NCBI RefSeq assembly: GCF_039634785.1
Contig: NZ_JBBIAB010000002.1
Location: forward strand, 62,001-126,000
DNA: 64,000 bases
Direction of reading: 5' to 3'
DNA from: Tistrella mobilis
GTDB taxonomy: Bacteria; Pseudomonadota; Alphaproteobacteria; Tistrellales; Tistrellaceae
The notes under the pieces were generated by a model. The model saw nothing but the letters and a program-made list of their open reading frames with translations. It ran no database searches and was not told the origin of the DNA. A program made the position numbers and the translations under genes. Within the stretch, counting starts at the first letter, position 1, and each line of letters starts with the position of its first letter. Of the stretch, positions 1 to 6,964 are shown piece by piece.

Positions 1-62
1 AACAAAGCCAGGATCAGATCGGTCAGGGCCGTGGCCCTGGCGGCATGCTGGTCATCGGACAT
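1..62 (-). CDS. Partial N-terminus of a probable transcriptional regulator
   Basis: Only about 20 codons lie inside the window, reading leftwards from an ATG at 62 (MSDDQHAARATALTDLILAL) and running off the left edge. A perfect 22-bp palindrome lies 37 bp upstream and the next gene is divergent. This layout is typical of a MarR-like or other helix-turn-helix regulator that controls itself and its neighbour, and the alpha-helical N-terminus would fit. No DNA-binding domain is visible, so the class is inferred from context alone. Confidence 0.4.
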   Translation of the reverse strand, partial: MSDDQHAARATALTDLILAL

Positions 63-98
63 GCGTCATCCTGCGAGCTGATTGACACTTTGCGCATT

Positions 99-120
99 AA
101 TTGACATCATGATGTCAATT
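99..120. promoter_or_regulatory. Perfect 22-bp palindromic operator
   Basis: AATTGACATCA is followed directly by its exact reverse complement. A further half-site-like ATTGACAC lies at 81-88. The palindrome sits in the gap between a leftward gene starting at 62 and a rightward gene starting at 204, where a dimeric regulator would act on both promoters. The binding protein is probably the product of the partial gene at the left edge, by inference. Confidence 0.6.
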
Positions 121-203
121 GGTCATGTAGATGACGCTAGCGCGTCTGCCCATCCCGGGCAAGCCCCGGATGCCGGCGGCGCCGATGGGGAGACTGCGTC
201 CCG

Positions 204-677
204 ATGAAGGCCGCCCTTATGAAATCTGCCGCACCGATACGCCGCATCCACCCGATCGCCGGCACCATCGCCCTGCTGACCATCGCGAGCTTCTGGCTGG
301 CCACGGTCGCCGCCGAAATCTGGGGCAGCGCCGCCACCGTCGCCCTGGTCAAGACCGCCATCCCCTGGGGGTTCCTGCTGCTGGTGCCGGCCCTGGCGGT
401 AACCGGCGGGTCGGGTATGGCGCTTGCGAAGGGGGGGCAGGCCGGAGGAGGGCTGGCGGCGCGCAAGCGCAGGCGCATGGCGATCATCGCCGCCAACGGC
501 ATGCTGGTGCTGATCCCCTCGGCCCTGTTCCTGGCCGCCCGGGCCGGGGCGGGGCGGTTCGACACCGGCTTCGTGCTCGTCCAGGCGATCGAGCTGGTCG
601 CAGGGGCGGTCAACCTCACCCTGCTCTGCCTCAACCTGCGGGATGGGATCCGGATGGCGCGGGGGCGGGTTGCGTAA
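204..677 (+). CDS. Small four-helix membrane protein, unknown function
   Basis: The protein has 157 residues and I do not recognise its family. Four hydrophobic stretches are visible, at about residues 19-40, 45-69, 92-115 and 122-146. A basic loop (ARKRRRM) between helices 2 and 3 would be cytoplasmic. The start is supported by GGGGAG at 187-192, 11 bases upstream of the ATG; a second in-frame ATG follows five codons later. It lies downstream of the 99-120 palindrome and divergent from the partial regulator, so it is a likely regulatory target. Its last 47 bases overlap the 3' end of the convergent tetR gene. Confidence 0.65.
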   Translation: MKAALMKSAAPIRRIHPIAGTIALLTIASFWLATVAAEIWGSAATVALVKTAIPWGFLLLVPALAVTGGSGMALAKGGQAGGGLAARKRRRMAIIAANGMLVLIPSALFLAARAGAGRFDTGFVLVQAIELVAGAVNLTLLCLNLRDGIRMARGRVA

Positions 678-1359
678 CCGGCGACGACCCCGCCAGCGCC
701 TCCAGCGCCATGCGGCGATAGGTGGCGACCAGGCGGTCGCCTTCCTCAGGGGGGACGGCGATGGCGAGCCGCATGGTCGCCTCGCCCAGATGCATGACCA
801 GGAAGGCGGTGGCCTCTACCGCGGCCGGGTCGGCCCCCGGGCGGATGCGGCGGATGGTGTCGGCCAGAAGGCGGCCGTTCAGCCGGCTTTCCTCGACCTC
901 CATCTCGCGCAGCAGCTTGTCGGCCTGCATGCCCGACCAGATGTCCGAGATGACCGGGTCGGCCCGGAACAGGCTGTAGTATTCATCGATCAGCGCACCG
1001 AAGGCGGCGAGCAGGCCGGGTTCGTCGGCGACCGGTTCCAGCCCGGCGCGGATGCAGGCCCGGCTCTCTTCATTGCAGCGCATCGCCAGCATCCGGATGA
1101 TCGCCGCCTTGTCGGGAAAGAACTGGTAAAGCGAGCCGATCGGCACACCGGCGCGTTCGGCCACCTGCGCCATGCGCAGCCCGTCGGTGCCGTCGGCGGC
1201 GATGATCTCCCGCGCGGCCAGAAGCATGCGCTCCACCCGCTCGCGGCTGCGCTGCTGGGTGGGCATGCGCCGTGGCGCGGCGCGGTCTGGCGTGGTCGTC
1301 ACCGGGTTCCGTTCTCCCCCTGATTTTCCGGCTTGACCCAGAATACGAGTCTGGCTCAT
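631..1359 (-). CDS. TetR/AcrR family transcriptional regulator
   Basis: The protein has 242 residues from the ATG at 1359; a TTG three codons upstream could also start it. After a basic tail of about 30 residues the TetR helix-turn-helix is clear: RVERMLLAAREIIAADG, then MAQVAERAGVPIGSLYQFFP, followed by the usual DKAAII. The rest is the helical ligand and dimer domain, whose ligand cannot be read from sequence. The gene is divergent from an NmrA-like oxidoreductase at 1405. A dyad ATGAG-N5-CTCAT lies in the gap just upstream of its start, so it probably represses itself and that enzyme. The C-terminal end overlaps the preceding convergent gene. Confidence 0.85.
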   Translation of the reverse strand: MSQTRILGQAGKSGGERNPVTTTPDRAAPRRMPTQQRSRERVERMLLAAREIIAADGTDGLRMAQVAERAGVPIGSLYQFFPDKAAIIRMLAMRCNEESRACIRAGLEPVADEPGLLAAFGALIDEYYSLFRADPVISDIWSGMQADKLLREMEVEESRLNGRLLADTIRRIRPGADPAAVEATAFLVMHLGEATMRLAIAVPPEEGDRLVATYRRMALEALAGSSPVTQPAPAPSGSHPAG

Positions 1360-1369
1360 GTTTTTCAAT

Positions 1370-1384
1370 ATGAGAGTTGCTCAT
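1370..1384. promoter_or_regulatory. Dyad operator between tetR and the NmrA-like gene
   Basis: ATGAG-AGTTG-CTCAT forms a 5-bp dyad with a 5-base centre. CTCATGTTTT also occurs as a direct repeat nearby (from 1355 and from 1380). It sits in the 45-bp gap between divergent genes, the expected place for the TetR-family product to bind. Confidence 0.5.
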
Positions 1385-1404
1385 GTTTTAGGGAGGGACG
1401 GGTC

Positions 1405-2292
1405 ATGACCACAGGCGAGACGGGGGGCGGCGAGATGGGGGGCGGCGGGATGGTCGCGGACCGGCGGCCGGTTCTGGTGACCGGCGGTACCGGCAAGACC
1501 GGGCGGCGGGTGGCGGCGGGGCTCTGGGCGCGGGGATGGCCGGTGCGGATCGCCGCGCGCAGCGTGGCACCCGCCGCCGATGCGGTGCGCTTCGACTGGG
1601 CCGATCGGGCTGGCTGGCCGGCGGTTTTGGATGGTGTGGGCGCGGTTTACGTCGCCTATGCGCCCGATCTGGCGGTGCCCGGGGCGGCGGACGACATCAC
1701 CGCCTTCGCCGCCGCGGCACGGGCGGCGGGTGTCGGCCGGATCGTGATGCTGTCGGGCCGCGGCGAGCCGGGGGCCGAGGCCGCGGAGCGCGCGCTGGCG
1801 GCTGCCGGAACGGTGGGGGCCGGCTTCGACTGGACGGTGCTGCGCGCCAGCTGGTTTGTGCAGAACTTCACCGAAGGCCTGCTGGCCGATGCCCTGGCGG
1901 CGGGGGAACTGGCCCTGCCGGTGGGCGATGTGCCCGAACCCTTCATCGATGCCGACGACATCGCCGACATCGCGGTCAAGGCCCTGACCGAAGACGGGCT
2001 GGGCGGCCGCATCCTGGAGCTGACCGGCCCCCGGTCGCTGAGCTTCGCCGCCGCCATGGCCGAGATCAGCCGCCTGACCGGCCGGCCGGTCAGCTATCGG
2101 CAGGTCCCGCTGGCCGATTTCCTGGCCGGGCTTCAGGCCCAGGGCGTGCCCGACGACATGCGCGACTTCCTGGCCTGGCTGTTCACCACGCTGTTCGACG
2201 GCCGCAACAGCGCCACCACACCCACCGTGCCCGAGATTCTGGGCCGCCCCGCGCGCGATATCACCGACCGAGCTGCTGCCGGATGGCCCTGA
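1405..2292 (+). CDS. NmrA-like NAD(P)-binding oxidoreductase or redox sensor
   Basis: The protein has 295 residues. The atypical short-chain dehydrogenase fold shows in the nucleotide-binding motif VLVTGGTGKTGRRVA (about residues 23-37), followed by VYVAYAP, the core strand VGRIVMLSG, and WTVLRASWFVQNFTEG, which is characteristic of NmrA/QOR2-type proteins. FIDADDIADIAVKAL is the conserved late helix. These proteins bind NAD(P)H and act as quinone or azo reductases or as redox sensors; which one applies is not readable here. The ATG at 1405 follows a purine-rich GGGAGGGA. The gene is divergent from a TetR regulator that probably controls it. Its 3' end overlaps the convergent aldehyde dehydrogenase by 32 bp. 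Confidence 0.8.
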   Translation: MTTGETGGGEMGGGGMVADRRPVLVTGGTGKTGRRVAAGLWARGWPVRIAARSVAPAADAVRFDWADRAGWPAVLDGVGAVYVAYAPDLAVPGAADDITAFAAAARAAGVGRIVMLSGRGEPGAEAAERALAAAGTVGAGFDWTVLRASWFVQNFTEGLLADALAAGELALPVGDVPEPFIDADDIADIAVKALTEDGLGGRILELTGPRSLSFAAAMAEISRLTGRPVSYRQVPLADFLAGLQAQGVPDDMRDFLAWLFTTLFDGRNSATTPTVPEILGRPARDITDRAAAGWP

Positions 2293-3679
2293 GGGTTGCC
2301 CGGCCATAGGGCGGTTTCAGCCCGGCCAGTTTTGCGATGTCGAGCCGCGACTGACGATAGATCGCCCGGGCATGGCTGAAGGTGCGGAACCCGTCCCGGC
2401 CGTGATAGGCGCCCATGCCCGAGGGGCCGATGCCGCCGAAGGGCAGGTCTTCCTGGCCGATATGGAAGATCACGTCGTCCAGCGTCACACCGCCCGAGAC
2501 GGTGCGGTCCAGCACGCGGCGGCGTTCGGCCGCATCGCTGCCGAAATAATAGAGGCCAAGCGGCCGGTCGCGGCGGTTGACCTCGGCGATCGCGCCGTCG
2601 ATATCGCCATAGCGCCGCAGCGGCAGGATCGGGCCGAAGATCTCTTCCTGCATCAGGATCATGTCGTCGGTGACGTCGCGGACGATGTGCAGCGGCATCT
2701 TGCGGCTGTTGCTGGCGGTGAAATCCTCACCCGCCGGATTGACCGTCTCGATCCGCGCGCCCTTGGCCCGGGCATCCGCCAGCCAGCCGGTCAGGCGCTG
2801 GTGATGGCGGTCGTTGATGATGGCCGTGTAGTCGGGGTTGTCGATCAGCCGCGGATACATCGTGGCCGCCGCGCGCGTCAGCCCCTCGACCACCTGGTCC
2901 TCGCGGTCTTCGGGCACCAGCATGTAATCGGGGGCAAGGCAGGTCTGGCCGGCATTCATCATCTTGCCGATCACCACCCGTTCGGTGCTGCGGGCGATAT
3001 CGGCCGACGCGCCCAGGATCACCGGCGATTTGCCGCCCAGTTCCAGCGTTACCGGCGTCAGATTGTCGGCCGCCGCGCGCAGGATATGGCGGCCGATGCC
3101 GGTGGCACCGGTGAACAGCAGGTGGTCGAAGGGCAGGGCGGCGAAGGCCCGGCCGGTCTCGGGCCCGCCCGAGACGAAGGCCAGTTCCTCGGCGGCGAAA
3201 TAGCGCGGGCAAAGCGCGTCGAACAGGGCGGCTGTGCGCGGGGTGTATTCGCTGGTCTTGACCATCGCCCGGTTGCCGGCGGCCAGCACCCCCGCCAGCG
3301 GCGCCATCACCAGATTGACCGGATAGTTCCAGGGCGCGATCACCCCCACCACGCCCTTGGGCTGGTATTCGACCCGGCCGCGGCCGCCCAGCAGGCCCAG
3401 CGGAAAGGTCACCGGCCGCCGTTCCGGCCGCATCCAGCGCCCCAGATGCCGCCGGGCATGGCGCAGCGGCAGAACCGAGGCCAGGATGTCGGTGATCATC
3501 GACTGCTCGCGGCTGCGATGGCCGAAATCCTCGCTCATCGCCGCACAGAAGGCCTCGGCATTCTCGGTCACCAGCGCGATGGCGCGCGTCAGCCGGTCGC
3601 GGCGGATATCGGCCGCAACCGGCAGGGCGGCGGTGAAGGCCGCTTTCTGCGCCTGGAAGATGGTGGTCGGATCGGACAT
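2261..3679 (-). CDS. Coniferyl-aldehyde-dehydrogenase-like aldehyde dehydrogenase
   Basis: The protein has 472 residues from the ATG at 3679. It oxidises an aldehyde to the acid with NAD(P)+. Seen directly are PKGVVGVIAPWNYP (cofactor side), FTGATGIGR, VTLELGGKSP with general-base Glu213, NAGQTCLAPDY with catalytic Cys247, and EEIFGPILP. The C-terminal pattern PFGGIGPSGMGAYHGRDGFRTFSH and the short length match the coniferyl aldehyde dehydrogenase (CalB-like) branch, which also takes medium-chain and aromatic aldehydes; the true substrate is open. An in-frame upstream ATG at 3745 would add 22 low-complexity residues and is less likely. It stands alone on this strand. Confidence 0.88.
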   Translation of the reverse strand: MSDPTTIFQAQKAAFTAALPVAADIRRDRLTRAIALVTENAEAFCAAMSEDFGHRSREQSMITDILASVLPLRHARRHLGRWMRPERRPVTFPLGLLGGRGRVEYQPKGVVGVIAPWNYPVNLVMAPLAGVLAAGNRAMVKTSEYTPRTAALFDALCPRYFAAEELAFVSGGPETGRAFAALPFDHLLFTGATGIGRHILRAAADNLTPVTLELGGKSPVILGASADIARSTERVVIGKMMNAGQTCLAPDYMLVPEDREDQVVEGLTRAAATMYPRLIDNPDYTAIINDRHHQRLTGWLADARAKGARIETVNPAGEDFTASNSRKMPLHIVRDVTDDMILMQEEIFGPILPLRRYGDIDGAIAEVNRRDRPLGLYYFGSDAAERRRVLDRTVSGGVTLDDVIFHIGQEDLPFGGIGPSGMGAYHGRDGFRTFSHARAIYRQSRLDIAKLAGLKPPYGRATLRAIRQQLGR

Positions 3680-3789
3680 GTCTGATCTCTTGCCGCGGGA
3701 AGGGGGAGAGGACCGGAGGATGGGATAAGAGCGCGGCATCGCCACACCATATATCTTTCGCTGATTGGCGCCGGGATGTCTAAATATAC

Positions 3790-5079
3790 TTATGGTTGTG
3801 CTTCCGGAGTGGTCGCCCCGGCGCGGTGGTCGTGGCCGGTGCCGGGTATGGCGATAACCATGATCGAGAGCAGCGCCAGCAGGCCGGGAATGAGCGCCAT
3901 CGAAACCCCTGCCGCCGCGCCCGGGAGGATCGGGGACAGAAGGTCGAGCCCGACGCCTGCGAGCAGCGGCCCGCTGGCGAGGCCGGTTTTTTCTCCGGCC
4001 ATCCAGATGCCGGTGATCAACCCGCCGCCCTCGCCCTGTTCAAGATAGTCCGCCGTCAGATCGGCAAGGCCGGTGAAGCCGGCGATCTGCACGCCCGCCA
4101 TGCTGGCCCCGCCCAGCGCCATGCCGACATAGAAGGGCGCATCGATCGCCGAAGCCGTTCCGACCATCACGCCGCTGACGCAGCCGATGGCGGCGGCCAG
4201 CCACCAGACCCGGCGCAGGCCCAGCCTGCGGATCAGGGATGGCCAGACGGCCGAACTGCCCAGCGCCGCCAGGATGTCGACCAGCATGGCCAGGCCCACC
4301 ACCTCGCCGTCGGCGCCAAGCTCGCGGACCAGGAAGGGCAGCAGCGCCGAAAAGGCACCCGCGGCTGCAAGCAGCAGGATGAAGGCCGCCATCTGCACCA
4401 CGAACCGGCGGGGCAGGCGCCATCTCGCCTGTCGCACCGTTCTGGCGGCCGGCGCCGGGCGGGACCGGGCCATGCCGCCGGCGGGCAGCCGGCAGGTGAT
4501 CAGAAAGGCGGCCATGGCGATGGCGCAGGCGATCGCCATCGCCAGCCCCATGCTGTCATAGCCGGCGCGGGTCGCGATCACCGGTGCGCTCACCCCGCCG
4601 ATCAGAACGCCCAGAAATGCGAGGCCCAGCCGGGTCGAGACCAGCGCGCGCCGTTCCGCCGGCCGGGCGTCCAGCTCGGCCGGCAATGCCGAATAGGGCA
4701 CGGCGAACAGCGAATAGCCGGTGGTGCAGACAAGATAGATCAGCACCGGCACGGCGACATTGCCCGCATGCTGCTGCGGCAGGCTGAACAGCATCCAGAG
4801 CCCGACGCAGCCGACGAGGGCGCCGAGAGCCATCAGCCTGCGGCGGCCGCCATGGCTGCTGCGGTGCAGCCGGTCGGCCCAGATCCCGATCAACGGGTCG
4901 CCGATCAGCCCCGCCGCCTTCGGGATCAGGATGATCATCCCGGCGACCGCTGCGGACAGATGGACCTCGACCGTCAGGAAATAGAGCAGCAGAACCCCCG
5001 GCACGGTGGTGAAGATGCCGGTACCGACCGAGCCTGCGCCATAGCTCAGGCGGCGGAACAGGCGGGCGGGCGCGGTCAT
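3790..5079 (-). CDS. MFS transporter, GPH-type sugar/cation symporter
   Basis: The protein has 429 residues with about 12 hydrophobic helices. The N-terminal motif RLSYGAGSVGTGIFTTVPG, then IGDPLIGIWADRL and the loop GGRRRLMALGAL, is the signature of the glycoside-pentoside-hexuronide:cation symporter branch (MFS_2). The central cytoplasmic loop (GGMARSRPAPAARTVRQARWRLPRR) is basic, as expected. The substrate is unknown. The gene starts within the stop codon of the threonine-aldolase-like gene upstream (4-bp overlap at 5076-5079), so the two are translationally coupled. That hints that the transporter moves the substrate or product of that enzyme. Confidence 0.82.
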   Translation of the reverse strand: MTAPARLFRRLSYGAGSVGTGIFTTVPGVLLLYFLTVEVHLSAAVAGMIILIPKAAGLIGDPLIGIWADRLHRSSHGGRRRLMALGALVGCVGLWMLFSLPQQHAGNVAVPVLIYLVCTTGYSLFAVPYSALPAELDARPAERRALVSTRLGLAFLGVLIGGVSAPVIATRAGYDSMGLAMAIACAIAMAAFLITCRLPAGGMARSRPAPAARTVRQARWRLPRRFVVQMAAFILLLAAAGAFSALLPFLVRELGADGEVVGLAMLVDILAALGSSAVWPSLIRRLGLRRVWWLAAAIGCVSGVMVGTASAIDAPFYVGMALGGASMAGVQIAGFTGLADLTADYLEQGEGGGLITGIWMAGEKTGLASGPLLAGVGLDLLSPILPGAAAGVSMALIPGLLALLSIMVIAIPGTGHDHRAGATTPEAQP

Positions 5080-6161
5080 GACGCCACCGCCGGCCGTGCG
5101 GCGGCGGCGGAAAGCGCCTCCAGAATCGGGGCGATGTCCCGGTCGCGCACGCCGCTATGGACGGCCAGGCGCACGATCTCGGGCGTGATCGTGATCGCCC
5201 CCACCCCCTGACCGGCCAGCGCCTCGACGAAGGCGTCGGCATCGCCCGCGGGCCGGTTCAGGAAGATCAGATTGCTGGCCACGGGGTGGATCGCCTGCTC
5301 GCCGAAGCGCTCCACGATGCCCTCTGCCAGCATCCGGGTCCGATGCGCGTCGGCTTCGAGCCGCTCCCGCCAGCCGTCGAGCGCGGCCAGCGCGGCGGCG
5401 GCCACGGCGCCGATCGGGCGCCAGTCCCCGCCGAGCGCGCTGCGCCAGCGCGCCGCCTCGTCGATCATGGCGCCGGGGCCGGCCAGAACCGCGCCGAGGG
5501 GCGCGCCGATCGCCTTGTTCAGGCTGACCGCCACCGTGTCGCACCCGGCGGTCATTGCCGACATGGGCAGCTTCATGGCCACGGCGGCGTTCCACAGCCG
5601 GGAGCCGTCGAGATGCAGCGCGCGGCCGGCCTCGCGGCAAAGGGTCGCGATGTCTGCCTGCCATCCGGCCGGCATCACCGATCCCGCCGCCAGCATCTGG
5701 GTGTTTTCCAGCCAGACCAGGGCCGGCACCGCAGGATGGTCGCGCAGAAAACACCCCACGGCGTCGGGTGCGGGGTGGCCGTTCTCGGTGCTCAGGGCCC
5801 GGGCGGTGATGCCGGTCAGCGCGGTCGCCCCGGCTTCCACCGTCACCACATGCGCCAGCGGGGCCGCGGCGAGAAGCCCGCCGCCGGGCAGGTGCAGCCG
5901 GATCGCGATCTGGTTGGCCATGGTGCAGCTGGGCACCAGCAGCACGGCCTCCACCCCCAGCTCATCGGCCAGACCCTCCGACAGCCTGCGCTCATAGGGG
6001 TCTTCCATCAGGGTCATCGCCGGCGGCTGAAGGGCTGCAAGCGTCATCGCGGCCGCCACGGCGGCCGGGCGGCTGCCCATCAGGTCGCTGCGCAGATCGA
6101 TCATCGTCTGCGTCCGCGGAACCGGATGGCTGTCCCACCAGCGCGTTTCCATCCTTGGCAT
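5076..6161 (-). CDS. Low-specificity threonine aldolase-like PLP enzyme
   Basis: The protein has 361 residues. It belongs to the beta-eliminating lyase/threonine aldolase family, which cleaves beta-hydroxy amino acids to glycine and an aldehyde using pyridoxal phosphate. Seen are IDLRSD at the true domain start, EDPYERRLSEGLADELG, the aromatic-like stacking region LAHVVTVEAGA, HLDGSRLWNAAV with the PLP-binding Asp, and VSLNKAIGAPLGAVLAG with Schiff-base Lys216. The start at 6161 has a purine stretch GGACGGACGAG; an ATG at 6104 directly before IDLRSD is an alternative. It is coupled to the downstream transporter by a 4-bp overlap and is divergent from a TetR-type regulator at 6231. Confidence 0.82.
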   Translation of the reverse strand: MPRMETRWWDSHPVPRTQTMIDLRSDLMGSRPAAVAAAMTLAALQPPAMTLMEDPYERRLSEGLADELGVEAVLLVPSCTMANQIAIRLHLPGGGLLAAAPLAHVVTVEAGATALTGITARALSTENGHPAPDAVGCFLRDHPAVPALVWLENTQMLAAGSVMPAGWQADIATLCREAGRALHLDGSRLWNAAVAMKLPMSAMTAGCDTVAVSLNKAIGAPLGAVLAGPGAMIDEAARWRSALGGDWRPIGAVAAAALAALDGWRERLEADAHRTRMLAEGIVERFGEQAIHPVASNLIFLNRPAGDADAFVEALAGQGVGAITITPEIVRLAVHSGVRDRDIAPILEALSAAAARPAVAS

Positions 6162-6214
6162 GTCTCGTCCGTCCCGATATTTTATGACGGACTAATTATG
6201 GATCTGATTCAAAA

Positions 6215-6232
6215 ATTGGAGTCAATTCCAAT
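6215..6232. promoter_or_regulatory. Dyad overlapping the tetR start codon
   Basis: ATTGGA-N6-TCCAAT forms a 6-bp dyad. Its left arm contains the GGAG ribosome binding site and its right arm enters the ATG at 6231. A repressor bound here would block its own gene and the divergent aldolase/transporter pair. Confidence 0.45.
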
Positions 6233-6890
6233 GTCGAGTGAATCCCTGCGCCAGCGCGGCAAGGCGCGTCGTCAGGCCGATATCGTCGCGGCTGCTGCCG
6301 ATCTGTGGCGTGCCCGGGGCGTCGGGAATGTGTCGCTCAACCAGATCGCCGCGGCGGCGGAAGTGGCGCCGCAGACGGTCTACAACCTTGTCGGCGGGCT
6401 GGAAGCGATCAGCTTCGCGGTGATCGAGCTGGCGCTGGCGCGGCTGGATGGCGTGCTTGCGTCATCGGCTGAAACGGGTGTCGCGCTGGCCCTGGAAGCG
6501 GCCAGGGTGTCTGCCGGACTGTACATCGCCGATTCCGGGCTTTACCGGCAGCTGCTCGTCCGCGTGCCGCAGGTGCTGTTCGATGGCACCCATCTGGGGC
6601 GCGATCTGGCCCAGATCACCATCCGGGCGATGGTTCAGGCCGCCGCTGCGGGTGAGATATCGGCCCGGATCGATCCGGACCGCCTGGGACGCACGATCTA
6701 CATCAACTATCTGGGCGCGCTTTACGACTGGGCATGCGGCGACGCGGCCGATGCCGATTTTCTGCGGGCGGCCGAAATTGCCGTCCTTGCGCCCGTGGTC
6801 GCCTGTATGCCCCCGGAGGCCTCTGCCGCCGATGCCGGCCGGTCCGGCCCGGCGGCGCAGCTGTTCGCCCTGCTGGCGCCGCCGGCCTGA
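6231..6890 (+). CDS. TetR family transcriptional regulator
   Basis: The protein has 219 residues. The start at 6231 is chosen because GGAG lies nine bases upstream; an ATG at 6198 would add eleven residues with a poorer site. The N-terminal region ARRQADIVAAAADLWRARG, then LNQIAAAAEVAPQTVYNLVG, is a TetR-type helix-turn-helix with the usual TVYN recognition end. The C-terminal ligand domain has no recognisable signature. It is divergent from the threonine-aldolase-like gene and its MFS partner, and an inverted repeat overlaps its start region. Self-control and control of that operon are therefore likely, by inference. Confidence 0.8.
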   Translation: MSSESLRQRGKARRQADIVAAAADLWRARGVGNVSLNQIAAAAEVAPQTVYNLVGGLEAISFAVIELALARLDGVLASSAETGVALALEAARVSAGLYIADSGLYRQLLVRVPQVLFDGTHLGRDLAQITIRAMVQAAAAGEISARIDPDRLGRTIYINYLGALYDWACGDAADADFLRAAEIAVLAPVVACMPPEASAADAGRSGPAAQLFALLAPPA

Positions 6891-6918
6891 CCCCCCGCCG
6901 CACGGGGCTGGCGGGGGG
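6891..6918. terminator. Bidirectional terminator-like hairpin
   Basis: CCCCCCGCC and its exact complement GGCGGGGGG pair across a 10-base loop, immediately after the tetR stop. No U-tract follows on either strand. It lies between the convergent tetR gene and the RHS operon. Just downstream (6928-6962) a short GTGGGGCCGGTGAC unit is repeated in tandem. Confidence 0.5.
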
Positions 6919-6964
6919 CAGGCCGATGACAAGTGGGGCCGGTGACAGGTGGGGCCGGTGACTC

